Positions 53,695 through 62,828 of a DNA stretch of 64,000 nt are shown here, in pieces. The translations under genes and the position numbers were made by a program. The notes under the pieces were generated by a model. The model had not been told where the DNA came from. It saw only the letters and a list, made by a program, of their open reading frames with translations, and ran no database searches. Each line of letters opens with the position of its first letter. Positions within the stretch are counted from its first letter, which is position 1. Origin of the DNA: Ww85 sp963745765 (GTDB lineage Bacteria > Desulfobacterota > Desulfobulbia > Desulfobulbales > Desulfocapsaceae); contig CAVUYQ010000036.1 of the NCBI GenBank assembly GCA_963745765.1, positions 62,001 to 126,000 of the forward strand, written 5' to 3'.

Positions 53695-54886
53695 ATGCAA
53701 GCCGACAATAGGTTGATCATGGTCTCGCTAGGTATTGATGTACTGATGCAGAGCAAGCCCCCCTGGCAGGAGGGACAGCGGATTGGGCTTCTCTGCAATC
53801 ATGCCTCGGTGAACCGCCAGCTGGTCCATACCAGAACGCTGCTTCAGCAGCGTTTCGGTTCAGACCTGTCCTGTATTTTTTCACCCCAGCATGGGTTTAA
53901 CGCCGAAAAACAGGACAACATGATCGAATCTGAGCATGCCATCGATGATGTTACGGGCCTGCAGCTTTTCAGTCTCTATGGTGAAGGGAGAAAGCCTACC
54001 CGGGAGATGTTTGCCTGTCTTGATGTCCTGGTAATCGATCTTCAGGATGTCGGAACCAGGGTATATACCTTTCTCTATACCATGGCCTATTGTCTTCAGG
54101 CTGCGCAGAAATTCGGCAAGAAAGTTATTATTCTTGACCGGCCAAATCCCGATTGACGGAGTCAGCCTTGAAGGGAACCTTCTGAAACGTGAGCATGTTT
54201 CCTTTGTCGGACTCTATCCGTTGCCGATGCGGCATGGCCTGACCTTTGCCGAGCTGGGACGATATATAAACGCGGAGTATGGTATCGGTGCCGAGCTTGA
54301 CGTGGTAGCGATGTCAGGTTGGCAGAGAGAAATGTACTATCGCGATACCGGGCTGCCATGGGTCTTTCCTTCGCCGAACATGCCTACGCCTGAAACGGCC
54401 ATGGTTTACCCCGGTCAGGTGCTCTGGGAAGGAACCACGGTGTCAGAGGGGAGAGGGACCACCCTGCCTTTCGAGTTGACCGGCGCGCCTTATTGGGAAC
54501 ATGCCCGGATCCTCTCGCGGCTTGATGCGTGCAAACCGCCCGGGTGCTTTTTCAGGCCCGTTGTTTTTGAGCCGACCTCGGGAAAATGGGCAGGAGAGGC
54601 TTGTAACGGATTTCATCTGCATGTCACTGATAAGCGTATTTTTCGTCCCTATCGGACAAGCCTCGAACTTCTGCAAATCGTCATGCAATGCTATCCAGAC
54701 TCTTTTTCATATAAAAAACCTCCATACGAGTATGACTTCGAGCAACTTCCGATGGATTTGATTCTTGGTGACAGGGAGGTCAGGGAAAATCTTGAAAACG
54801 GTGTGGAGGTAGCTGAAATGGAACGGGAATGGCAGGGGGCATTGCATGACTTCAATCGGCGTCGTCAGAACTATTTACTATATTAA
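53695..54886 (+). CDS. DUF1343 (NamZ-like) protein, frameshifted in this sequence
   Basis: The DUF1343 family includes exo-N-acetylmuramidases (NamZ) that release MurNAc from glycan ends. First frame: MVSLGIDVLMQ, RIGLLCNHASVN, IFSPQHGFNAEKQDNMIESE, VIDLQDVGTRVYTFLYTMAY, ILDRPNP; it stops at 54156. Second frame: IDGVSLEGNLL, YPLPMRHGLTFAELGRY, WVFPSPNMPTPETAMVYPG, EGTTVSEGRGTTLPFEL. Dropping one C of CCC at 54148-54150 joins RPNPIDGVSLEG and gives one 396-residue protein. There is no signal peptide at the annotated start. If muramidase activity is right, it would feed MurNAc to the AmgK/MurU-like pair encoded 4 kb downstream. Confidence 0.82.
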
Positions 54887-54908
54887 AACAGGTAATTAGG
54901 ATATCGCG

Positions 54909-55946
54909 ATGAAAAAACCTATAAAGTTGCGCGATTTGGCATTGTTGGTGGATGGTGATATTGTCGGGGACCAGGATATGGATATCCATGGTTTTGGGCC
55001 GCTTGAAAGTGCCGGTCCGGGCGAAATGAGTTTCCTGGTTAAGGTCGGTAAAGAAGAACTTATCGAGCAATCGTCCGCCTCAGCGTTTCTCGTCCCCAAG
55101 AGCATAACCGTGTCTGACAGGACGATTGTCAGGGTAGATGATCCGTACCTTGCCTCGGCAGTTATTCAGAACCATCTGCTGAAAAAGGATTTTGAACCGC
55201 ACGGTATCTCCGGGCGGGCCTTTGTTGGAGATGGATGCACCATTCCCGAGGCGGTTACCGTCGGGCCCATGGCCGTGCTCGGTGATCGTGTCAGGTTGGG
55301 GGAGCGTGTGGAAATCGGTCCGGGCGCGGTGCTTGGCGATGATGTGACGATAGGCGATGACTGCATCATCAAGGCAAATGTCAGCATTGCGCATAATTGT
55401 GAAATCGGCAACAGGGTGATCATTCATTCGGGAACCGTGATTGGCAGTGATGGTTATGGTTATGCAACCGATAAGAGAGGATATCACGTGAAAAGGCCAC
55501 AGCTTGGCCGGGTGCGCATCGACGATGACGTTGAAATTGGGGCGAACTGCTGCGTTGATCGGGCAACCTTTGGCGTCACCTGGATCAAGTCTGGCACAAA
55601 AATAGATAATCTGGTACAGGTTGCCCACAACGTCATTATTGGCGAGAATTCGTTGCTTGTCGCTCAGGTTGGCATCTCCGGGTCGGTAACGCTCGGCCGC
55701 AATGTCGTCTTCGGCGGCCAGGCCGGTGCTGCCGGACACCAGACCATCGGTGACGGCACCATGGTTGCCGGGAAATCGGCGGTGCATGGTGACAAGCCGG
55801 CAGGATCGAGACTGGCCGGCGTACCGGCAATAGAAGCCGGGCAATGGTTCAAGGCTGCTACTGCTTTTACAAAACTGCCTGATATTCTGCGTGATGTAAG
55901 GAAGATTGAAAAAAGATTTGGCTCGAATTTCAGAAAAACAAGATAA
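54909..55946 (+). CDS. lpxD: UDP-3-O-acylglucosamine N-acyltransferase LpxD
   Basis: 345 residues. Third step of lipid A synthesis: N-acylation of UDP-3-O-acyl-glucosamine. N-terminal uridine-binding domain (LRDLALLVDGDIVGDQDMDI), a left-handed beta-helix from hexapeptide repeats (GPMAVLGDRVRLGERVEIGP...), catalytic His in QVAHNVIIGENS, and FGGQAGAAGHQTIGDGTM near the end. C-terminal helix. First of the run lpxD-fabZ-lpxA-lpxI; preceded by 22 bases from the DUF1343 stop. Confidence 0.95.
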   Translation: MKKPIKLRDLALLVDGDIVGDQDMDIHGFGPLESAGPGEMSFLVKVGKEELIEQSSASAFLVPKSITVSDRTIVRVDDPYLASAVIQNHLLKKDFEPHGISGRAFVGDGCTIPEAVTVGPMAVLGDRVRLGERVEIGPGAVLGDDVTIGDDCIIKANVSIAHNCEIGNRVIIHSGTVIGSDGYGYATDKRGYHVKRPQLGRVRIDDDVEIGANCCVDRATFGVTWIKSGTKIDNLVQVAHNVIIGENSLLVAQVGISGSVTLGRNVVFGGQAGAAGHQTIGDGTMVAGKSAVHGDKPAGSRLAGVPAIEAGQWFKAATAFTKLPDILRDVRKIEKRFGSNFRKTR

Positions 55947-55967
55947 CGAATCCTGACAGGTGATAAC

Positions 55968-56420
55968 ATGGAAGATTTAGTCTTGACACAGAAAATTGAT
56001 ATCCTCGAAATCATGCGTGTCCTGCCGCATCGATATCCACTTTTGCTGGTGGACCGGATCACCTCGCTGATCCCTCACACAAGTGTTGTCGGGATCAAGA
56101 ATGTGTCGATGAACGAACCCTTTTTCCAGGGACATTTCCCCGAACGTCCCATCATGCCCGGCGTATTGATTCTTGAAGGAATGGCCCAGACCGGCGGTGT
56201 TATGGCCTTTTACTCCGCCCCGGAGATGATCGGAGAGAGACTCGTGTATTTCGCCGGAATTGATAAAGCCCGTTTCCGAAAACCTGTCGGGCCAGGAGAC
56301 CAGCTCATTTTCCGGCTGGAATTAATAAAACACAAACGTATGCTTATGGTTATGAAAGGACAGGCACTTGTCGATGATCATGTCGTTGCGGAAGCGGAAC
56401 TGATGGCAAGCTTCGTTTGA
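55968..56420 (+). CDS. fabZ: 3-hydroxyacyl-ACP dehydratase FabZ
   Basis: 150 residues, hot-dog fold. It dehydrates 3-hydroxyacyl-ACP in fatty acid synthesis and competes with LpxA/LpxD for the same acyl donors. The active-site His is in PFFQGHFPERPIMPGV, the Glu in LILEGMAQTGG; PHRYPLLLVDRI is the usual opening block. Located between lpxD and lpxA as in many Gram-negative genomes, 21 bases after lpxD. Confidence 0.95.
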   Translation: MEDLVLTQKIDILEIMRVLPHRYPLLLVDRITSLIPHTSVVGIKNVSMNEPFFQGHFPERPIMPGVLILEGMAQTGGVMAFYSAPEMIGERLVYFAGIDKARFRKPVGPGDQLIFRLELIKHKRMLMVMKGQALVDDHVVAEAELMASFV

Positions 56421-56468
56421 TCACCTATCGCAAAAATAATACACTCACTTCTACCTTATCGTAATTAT

Positions 56469-57266
56469 ATGGCTATTCATAAAACGGCAGTCGTCGATAA
56501 AACAGCAGAGCTTGATTCAAGCGTCGAAATCGGACCTTATGCCGTTATCGGCAATGACGTGAAGATGGGCGCCGGTACCAGGGTTGAAGCGCACGCCGTG
56601 GTAAGCGGACCATGCACGATTGGCGAGCGTAACCTGATTGGCAGTTTTGCCACTGTTGGCGGAGCCCCCCAGGACCTGAGCTACAAGGGAGAGCCAACAG
56701 AGCTGATCATCGGCGACGATAATCAGATTCGTGAATATGCTTCAATACATCGCGGCACGCCGCATGGCAAAGGCAAAACCGTCATCGGCAACAATTGCCT
56801 GCTGATGGCCTACATCCATATCGCCCATGACTGTGTTATCGGCAATAATGTTGTTATGGCAAACGTGGCAACCCTTGCCGGGCATGTTGAAGTGGGGGAT
56901 CGGGCCGCTATCGGCGGACTGGTTGCCGTACACCAGTTTTGCCGGATAGGATCGCTCGCCTACATCGGCGGTGTATCCGGACTCGGCCTCGATGTACCTC
57001 CCTTTGTTATCATTGCCGGAATCCGTGAAAGAACGAGGATTTCAGGTCTTAACAAGGTTGGTTTGCGGAGAAGCGGCTTCAGTCGAGAGACTATAAGCAA
57101 CCTTGATGCGGTCTTCAGGATTATTTTTCGATCACCAAATCTGCTGCTCAAGGACGCCCTTGAGCTTGCCCGAAATGAATATCCTGATTGTCCTGAAGTA
57201 ATTGACATGATAAACTTTTTTCAAACATCAAAACGTGGTGTCGTCAGGCGCACAACCGAAGATTAA
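56469..57266 (+). CDS. lpxA: UDP-N-acetylglucosamine O-acyltransferase LpxA
   Basis: 265 residues, first step of lipid A synthesis. Left-handed beta-helix repeats from the start (IHKTAVVDKTAELDSSVEIG), IHRGTPHGKGKTVIGNNCLL, catalytic His in IHIAHDCVIGNN, acyl-chain ruler residues in VAVHQFCRIGSLAYIGG, and a C-terminal helical part (LNKVGLRRSGFSRETISNL). The length fits. Ends 11 bases before lpxI. Confidence 0.95.
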   Translation: MAIHKTAVVDKTAELDSSVEIGPYAVIGNDVKMGAGTRVEAHAVVSGPCTIGERNLIGSFATVGGAPQDLSYKGEPTELIIGDDNQIREYASIHRGTPHGKGKTVIGNNCLLMAYIHIAHDCVIGNNVVMANVATLAGHVEVGDRAAIGGLVAVHQFCRIGSLAYIGGVSGLGLDVPPFVIIAGIRERTRISGLNKVGLRRSGFSRETISNLDAVFRIIFRSPNLLLKDALELARNEYPDCPEVIDMINFFQTSKRGVVRRTTED

Positions 57267-57277
57267 GCGGTCGGATT

Positions 57278-58120
57278 ATGGCAGCAGAACAGGATCGAAT
57301 CGGTATCATCGCCGGAGGCGGGCAATTCCCCCTTCTTTTTATTGAAGCGGCTCAGGATGCCGGTCTGCAGGTCTATGTCGCAGCGCATCGCAGTGAGACC
57401 GATGAACGGGTAGCTGCGGCCGCGGACCGGTCATGCTGGGTCAAGCTTGGCCAGCTTGGCCGGATTATAAAATTCTTCAAGGAACATCAAGTCAAAAAAG
57501 CGGTATTTCTTGGTGCAATTACCAAGACCCAGATCTTTCGCGATGTCCTTCCGGATCTGAAAGGGTTGATGTTGTGGAATAAGATTGACAGCAGGCAGGA
57601 CGATGCCATTCTGCGGGCCGTGGCGCAATCCCTTGAGAATGAAGGTATAAAAGTCCTTGAATCAACACTTTATCTCAAACATTTACTCTTTCCCAAAGGT
57701 ATTCTGACCAGGAAAAAGCCCACGAAGGATCAAAGGCGTGATATCGCTTTCGGCTGGGAGAATGCCCGGGCCATCGGCAGCCTTGATATCGGACAATGCG
57801 TCGTGGTACGTGATTGTTCCGTGATGGCTGTCGAGGCAATTGAAGGAACTGATGCGACCATCCTTCGGGGTGGGATACTTGCCAAAGAGCAGGCAGTGGT
57901 TGTCAAGGTGAAAAAACCAAATCAGGATTTTCGTTTTGATCTGCCGGCAACAGGTATCGGAACCATCGAGGCGATTGCTTCCGTTAAAGGATCCGTCCTT
58001 GCTGTTGAGGCGGGTCAGTCGCTTCTTTTTGATCGTGACAAAATGGTTGCCGTAGCAAATGCTGCTGGCATTGTTGTGATTGGTGTTGAAGAAGGCGAAG
58101 ACGGCAGTCTTGCTTATTGA
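57278..58120 (+). CDS. lpxI: UDP-2,3-diacylglucosamine pyrophosphatase LpxI
   Basis: 280 residues, formerly DUF1009. It hydrolyses UDP-2,3-diacylglucosamine to lipid X, in place of LpxH. Opening IGIIAGGGQFPLLFIEAAQD, then VKKAVFLGAITKTQIFRDV, DDAILRAVAQSLENEGIKV and RDCSVMAVEAIEGTDATI with the metal-binding acidic residues, ending in ATGIGTIEAIASVKGSVL. Directly downstream of lpxA, the usual place in alpha- and deltaproteobacterial genomes. No lpxB follows. Confidence 0.92.
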   Translation: MAAEQDRIGIIAGGGQFPLLFIEAAQDAGLQVYVAAHRSETDERVAAAADRSCWVKLGQLGRIIKFFKEHQVKKAVFLGAITKTQIFRDVLPDLKGLMLWNKIDSRQDDAILRAVAQSLENEGIKVLESTLYLKHLLFPKGILTRKKPTKDQRRDIAFGWENARAIGSLDIGQCVVVRDCSVMAVEAIEGTDATILRGGILAKEQAVVVKVKKPNQDFRFDLPATGIGTIEAIASVKGSVLAVEAGQSLLFDRDKMVAVANAAGIVVIGVEEGEDGSLAY

Positions 58121-58168
58121 TATACCTCGGTAACGGTCATTAAAACCCACTAAAAGCGGAGTCTTAGC

Positions 58169-59071
58169 ATGCAGGCGATGATTCTTGCAGCCGGTTTTGG
58201 TACGCGGCTGCAGCCATACAGTCTGGTCAGGCCAAAACCGCTTTTTCCTGTTCTCAACCAGCCACTGCTTCTTGCCACTATCGGACGACTTAAAAATGCA
58301 GGATTTTCGACCATTGTCATCAACTGCCATCATCTGGGTCAGCAAATTATCTCGGCGGTAAAAGACATTCCCGGCGTTGTTATACAGGAGGAGGAGCGTA
58401 TTCTTGGTACCGGGGGCAGTCTCGCCCGCGCTGTCAGGAGCCTGGACGAAACGCCCCTGCTTGTTACCAACGGTGACATCTACCATACTGTTGATTTCGC
58501 CGACCTGTATCACTATCATCTGCAGACCGATAACGATGTGACAATGGTGCTGCATGATTATCCGCGCTTCAATAAAATTGCTGTTTCTGGCAATGAAATC
58601 ATCGATTTCAATCCTCCTGAAGAAATGAGGGTGTTACATGCCTTTACCGGTATCCAGGTGGTGAATCCGGAGATTCTCCGGCAACTTTCAGCCGATGAAT
58701 ACTCGTGTATTATTGCTCACTATCGATTTTTACTGGAAGCGGGCAGACGCATCAGCTGTCGTATCGACAACCGTATCAACTGGACTGATATGGGTACCGT
58801 TGAAGATTATCTCGCCCTGCATGAAGCTTTGCTTCAGGGAACTATGCCGAGATGGGCTGAACTGAAATATCAGGGTGCCTCGGAATTCCTTGTCGATGAA
58901 GAATCACACTGCGGCAGGAATTGTTGTTTTCAGCGGTGGGTTAGTATTGGCAAGGCCCGCATAGGAGACGATGTAGAACTGAAACGCTGCGTCGTCTGGG
59001 ATGGAGCCGAAGTTGCAGACGGCAGCAGAATTTCTGACAGTATCATTGTTTCCCCGGAAGGTCTGCGATGA
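58169..59071 (+). CDS. Sugar-1-phosphate nucleotidyltransferase, MurU-like
   Basis: 300 residues. N-terminal nucleotidyltransferase: AMILAAGFGTRLQPYSLVRPK with the G-x-G-x-R-x(n)-PKP signature, ILGTGGSLARAV, VTNGDIYHTVDFADL with metal-binding Asp, and INWTDMGTVEDYLALH. The last ~60 residues form hexapeptide-like repeats (CFQRWVSIGKARIGDDVELK). Similar to MurNAc-1-phosphate uridylyltransferase MurU and to mannose-1-phosphate guanylyltransferases. The next gene is an AmgK-like sugar kinase, and this pairing is diagnostic of the MurNAc recycling route, which makes MurU the favoured reading. Confidence 0.78.
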   Translation: MQAMILAAGFGTRLQPYSLVRPKPLFPVLNQPLLLATIGRLKNAGFSTIVINCHHLGQQIISAVKDIPGVVIQEEERILGTGGSLARAVRSLDETPLLVTNGDIYHTVDFADLYHYHLQTDNDVTMVLHDYPRFNKIAVSGNEIIDFNPPEEMRVLHAFTGIQVVNPEILRQLSADEYSCIIAHYRFLLEAGRRISCRIDNRINWTDMGTVEDYLALHEALLQGTMPRWAELKYQGASEFLVDEESHCGRNCCFQRWVSIGKARIGDDVELKRCVVWDGAEVADGSRISDSIIVSPEGLR

Positions 59072-59113
59072 GAAGGGATTGGGTTCGGACTCAGCACAGG
59101 GAAGATGCTCGTA

Positions 59114-60175
59114 ATGGATAGTCAAGGTGAAAAAATACGTTCCAGTATCCTGGAGCTGCTCAGAAAAACGGCCGTAATATCCCGGCAATTATCTAAAGAT
59201 AATGAGACAATTGGTGTACAGCCACTGTTGAGCGACGGCTCGTCACGACGCTTCTTCAGGGTCTTTTACCATGACAGGCCGTTTTGCATTGCCGTCTTTC
59301 CCGGAGTTACGGATATTCACGGCAATGCTGAGTCGAAAGCGGCAGCAGCCGTGGGCATTCATCTGCATAAAGCCGGTGTACCGGTCCCGGCGGTTATGGC
59401 CTTTGATCAGCAGTCCGGTCTCCTTATCTTCGAGGATCTCGGTGACGAGCGGTTGCACGATTATCTGCGCAGGAATCCGAACCAGGCCAGGAAATTCTAT
59501 CCTCACGTTGTCAAAACACTTGCTCATATGCAGGTCAGGGGAGCTGACGAATTTGACACGGCATGGTGTTTTGATACCCCTGCCTACGATCAAAAGGTGA
59601 TGCTTGAAAAGGAATCCGGTTATTTTTACCGGGCATTCTGGCAGGATACACTGTTTGGAGAAACGGTCCCGGGACTTGATGAGGAATTTAACCGTTTTGC
59701 AGAGACCACGGCGCACTTTTTTGAACCACTCTTTCTGCATCGTGATTTTCAGTCTCGAAATATCATGATCAAGGATGAACAACCACGTATAATAGACTTC
59801 CAGGCAGGACGACTTGGACCGCCTGCCTATGATCTTGCCTCCCTGCTGATAGATCCCTATGTTGCCCTGTCGGATAGACAACAGGCTGAACTGCTGGCAA
59901 TTTATCTCGATGAGCTTCAGGCGATAAGTCTTGTTGATGTGGCAAAAACAAGAACATCATATCCCTATCTTGCCGTTCAGCGGAATCTGCAGATTGTCGG
60001 TGCCTTTGCCTTCCTGTCCGGCAAAAAAAAGAAATCCTTTTTTCGGCCCTTTATTCTGCCTGCTTTGATATCACTTCATAACAGGCTGGCATTACCGATG
60101 TTTGACGGTTATCCCGTAATTCGAAAAACCGTTTCCGAATCGTTGTTGAAATTTCGATCTTATAACAAAGAGTGA
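59114..60175 (+). CDS. Aminoglycoside phosphotransferase-family sugar kinase, AmgK-like
   Basis: 353 residues from ATG 59114, which has GGGAAG about 8 bases upstream; ATG 59105 is too close to that site. Protein-kinase-like fold: SDGSSRRFFRVFY phosphate loop, catalytic LHRDFQSRNIMI (HxDxxxxN) and metal-binding RIIDFQAGRLGPPAYDLASLL. AmgK phosphorylates MurNAc or GlcNAc at the anomeric position; its product is the substrate of MurU, encoded just upstream. The pair would bypass de novo UDP-MurNAc synthesis and can confer fosfomycin tolerance in known organisms. Confidence 0.82.
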   Translation: MDSQGEKIRSSILELLRKTAVISRQLSKDNETIGVQPLLSDGSSRRFFRVFYHDRPFCIAVFPGVTDIHGNAESKAAAAVGIHLHKAGVPVPAVMAFDQQSGLLIFEDLGDERLHDYLRRNPNQARKFYPHVVKTLAHMQVRGADEFDTAWCFDTPAYDQKVMLEKESGYFYRAFWQDTLFGETVPGLDEEFNRFAETTAHFFEPLFLHRDFQSRNIMIKDEQPRIIDFQAGRLGPPAYDLASLLIDPYVALSDRQQAELLAIYLDELQAISLVDVAKTRTSYPYLAVQRNLQIVGAFAFLSGKKKKSFFRPFILPALISLHNRLALPMFDGYPVIRKTVSESLLKFRSYNKE

Positions 60176-60224
60176 CAATGATACCGCTATTGGGTATAGA
60201 GACATCCACAAAGGAGATCACTCT

Positions 60225-61576
60225 ATGGTTAATGAAGCAACCGCAATTGTAGCCCTTGTCGGACGTCCGAACGTCGGTAAATCTACCCTGTTCAACAGGA
60301 TTACGCGATCCCGCAAGGCTCTCGTGGACCCGACGCCGGGTGTCACCCGGGATCGGCAATATGATCGTGTCAACTGGAGAGATAAATCATTCCTGCTTGT
60401 TGATACCGGCGGTATTGATGATAGTCCTGAAGACGCCATGGTCGATACGATTCGTGAACAGGCAATTGCCGCAATTGACGAGGCCGATATAATCCTCCTT
60501 CTGCTGGATGCAAGAGACGGCCTGATGCCGGCTGACTTCGAAGTCATCCAGCTCCTGCGGCGCGTAGACAAGACGATATTCTATGTGGTGAATAAAATTG
60601 ACGGTCCGGAACAGGAGCAGGAGCTGCTGCCTGCCGTTTTACGAACTTGGTGTAGATCCGTTATGGGTGGTTTCTGCGGAACATAATTACGGGTTTGTCA
60701 CGCTGATGGATGGCTTGTGTGAACATCTGCCGGATAGTGAGCCGGGCGGTAATCTGCCCGGAAGATACCATCCGTATGGCTTTTATAGGAAGGCCAAACG
60801 TTGGAAAATCTTCGATGATAAATCTTATTCTCGGCAAAGAACGAATGGTGGTTTCTGAAGTTTCAGGTACCACGCGCGATTCGGTTGACACGCTCTTGAC
60901 GCATAATGACCGCCATTATCTCCTGATCGATACGGCTGGTATCAGGCGAAAAGGCAAGACAACGAAAAAACTGGAAAAATTCAGTATCATTAAGGCGCTT
61001 GGTGCCTTGGAACGCTGTGATATTGCCGTCGTACTTATTGATGCGGAAGAAGGTATTACGGAACAGGACGCTACGGTTATCGGCTATAGCCAGGACCGTA
61101 ACAGAGCATTGGTGCTTCTGGTTAATAAGTGGGATCTGCTTGCTGATGATAAAAAAAGACAGAAACAGCTGTTGGAAGAGATCGCACTCGCGGTCCCCTT
61201 TGTCGGATTTGCCCCGCTTATCACTGTCTCAGCAAAAACTGGATATGGCTACAAGCGTCTTTTTCCTACCGTCGGAGCGGTTTATCGCCAGTTTACCTCT
61301 CTCTTTACGACCTCGGCCCTGAACAAGCTGCTTGGCGATGCCATCGAAAACCATACACCGCCTATTTTCAAGAATAAGCGATTAAAGTTCTATTATACCT
61401 CGCAGATAAGCACGAGACCGCCAACCTTTGTGGTCATGACAAACAGCTACAAGGGTGTGCATTTTTCCTATCAAAGGTACCTGGTGAACCGATATCGTGA
61501 AGGTCTCGGGCTGGATCGGGTTCCCTTGAGACTCATTTTCAAGGACAAGAAAGAGCAGCGCAGTCGCCAGAAATAA
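60225..61576 (+). CDS. der: Ribosome biogenesis GTPase Der (two frameshifts in this sequence)
   Basis: Tandem GTPase needed for 50S subunit assembly. First G domain: VALVGRPNVGKSTLFNRI, TPGVTRD, DTGG, VNKID. Second: FIGRPNVGKSSMINLI, VSGTTRDSVD, DTAGIRRKGK, VNKWDLL; C-terminal KH-like domain (FKNKRLKFYYTSQISTRPPTF). The frame moves twice: at the TTTT run 60637-60640 (ELLPAV then YELGVDPLWVVSAEHNYG) and at CCC 60757-60759 (GGNLP then EDTIRMAFIGRP). Removing one base at each gives a 449-residue protein in one frame, the normal Der length. As Der is essential, base-calling errors are much more likely than a broken gene. Confidence 0.92.
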
Positions 61577-62770
61577 TCAGGTTCTGATCAAGGCGTGCTC
61601 TCTTAAGAGCTCCTTGAAACCGTCAGCAGATCTTCTTATGAAGTCCTCATCTGTGCAGAACGCCAGCCGCATGAAGCCCGGCCTTCCAAAGCCGCGTCCG
61701 GGCACGGCAAGTATCTTCTCTTCCTGCAGGTAACTGCAGAAGAGGACGTCATCTTCTATCGGGGTTTTGGGGAAAAGGTAAAATGCACCTTTGGGAGGAA
61801 TAAACTCGTAGCCGGCATCACTGAGAATTTTACAGAAGAGATTTCTGCGGCGGCTGTAAATCGAACTGTCTATGCTCACATCCTGAAGTTGGGCAACCAC
61901 CCGCTGTATCAGTGCGGGGGCATTGACGTAACCGAGAATTCTGGTAGCCAGCGTCATGGCGTCAAGGAGTGACTGCTTGTCGTCCGCTTCGGGATGAACG
62001 GCCAGATAACCGATACGTTCTCCGGGCAGTGAGAGATCTTTGGAAAATGAGGAGAGTACGATACTGTTCCGGACATGCTTAAAGATGGGTGGTACGGTAA
62101 AATCATCAAAAATGATTTTACGATAGGGTTCATCAGATATCAGGTAAATGGTGGAGCCATATTTATGTCCGGCTGTTTCCAGCAGTTCACCAAGGGTTGC
62201 GATAGACTCGGCAGAATAGATCTGGCCGGTCGGATTGTTCGGTGAGTTGACGATGACGGCCCGGGTCTTTTCATTGACAGCTTTTTCAATTGCCGCGAGA
62301 TCAAGATCGAACTGGTCATCGGTCTGCACTATCCTGGCGACACCGCCATGATTATCAACATAGAAAACGTACTCGACGAAATAGGGTGCCAGTATGATTA
62401 CTTCTTCGCCGGGGTTCAGCAATGCCTTCATGGTGACATTCAAGGCGCCGGCGGCACCGCAGGCCAGCAGCATATCTCCGTAATGAATGGTTACACCCTG
62501 TTCCGCTGACATACGTGCGGCGATAGCCTCCCTGACCCAGGGCAGGCCGCCGTTTGGCATATAGGAGTGTAGGCCCGGTGTTTCGTCCGCGACAATCTCC
62601 TTGAGCACCCGACGAAATTGCGGTGGCGGGGCAACATCGGGGTTGCCAAGACTGAAATCAAAGACCTTGTCATTGCCAAATTGTGATTTGAGACGGGCAC
62701 CTTCCTCGAACATTTTCCTGATCCATGAAGATTTCACGTTGAAATCTCTCATTTTTTCTGACACGGCCAT
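61577..62770 (-). CDS. PLP-dependent aminotransferase, class I/II
   Basis: 397 residues, fold type I. Substrate and PLP contacts: FSLGNPDVAPPPQF, LLACGAAGALNVTMKALL (phosphate contact), VNSPNNPTGQIYS, LISDEPYRKIIF, the PLP Lys in SSFSKDLSLPGERIGYL, and the carboxylate-binding Arg in PGFMRLAFC. It resembles aspartate/tyrosine/alanine-type transaminases of the subgroup that starts VSEKMRDFNVKSSWIRKMFEE. The amino donor and acceptor cannot be assigned. The stop codon abuts the convergent der stop with no spacing. Confidence 0.88.
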   Translation of the reverse strand: MAVSEKMRDFNVKSSWIRKMFEEGARLKSQFGNDKVFDFSLGNPDVAPPPQFRRVLKEIVADETPGLHSYMPNGGLPWVREAIAARMSAEQGVTIHYGDMLLACGAAGALNVTMKALLNPGEEVIILAPYFVEYVFYVDNHGGVARIVQTDDQFDLDLAAIEKAVNEKTRAVIVNSPNNPTGQIYSAESIATLGELLETAGHKYGSTIYLISDEPYRKIIFDDFTVPPIFKHVRNSIVLSSFSKDLSLPGERIGYLAVHPEADDKQSLLDAMTLATRILGYVNAPALIQRVVAQLQDVSIDSSIYSRRRNLFCKILSDAGYEFIPPKGAFYLFPKTPIEDDVLFCSYLQEEKILAVPGRGFGRPGFMRLAFCTDEDFIRRSADGFKELLREHALIRT

Positions 62771-62828
62771 GACCTGCTCCTTTCTATTACCTATTACAAA
62801 TCAAAGATTCAATTTACGCCTTGCAAAT

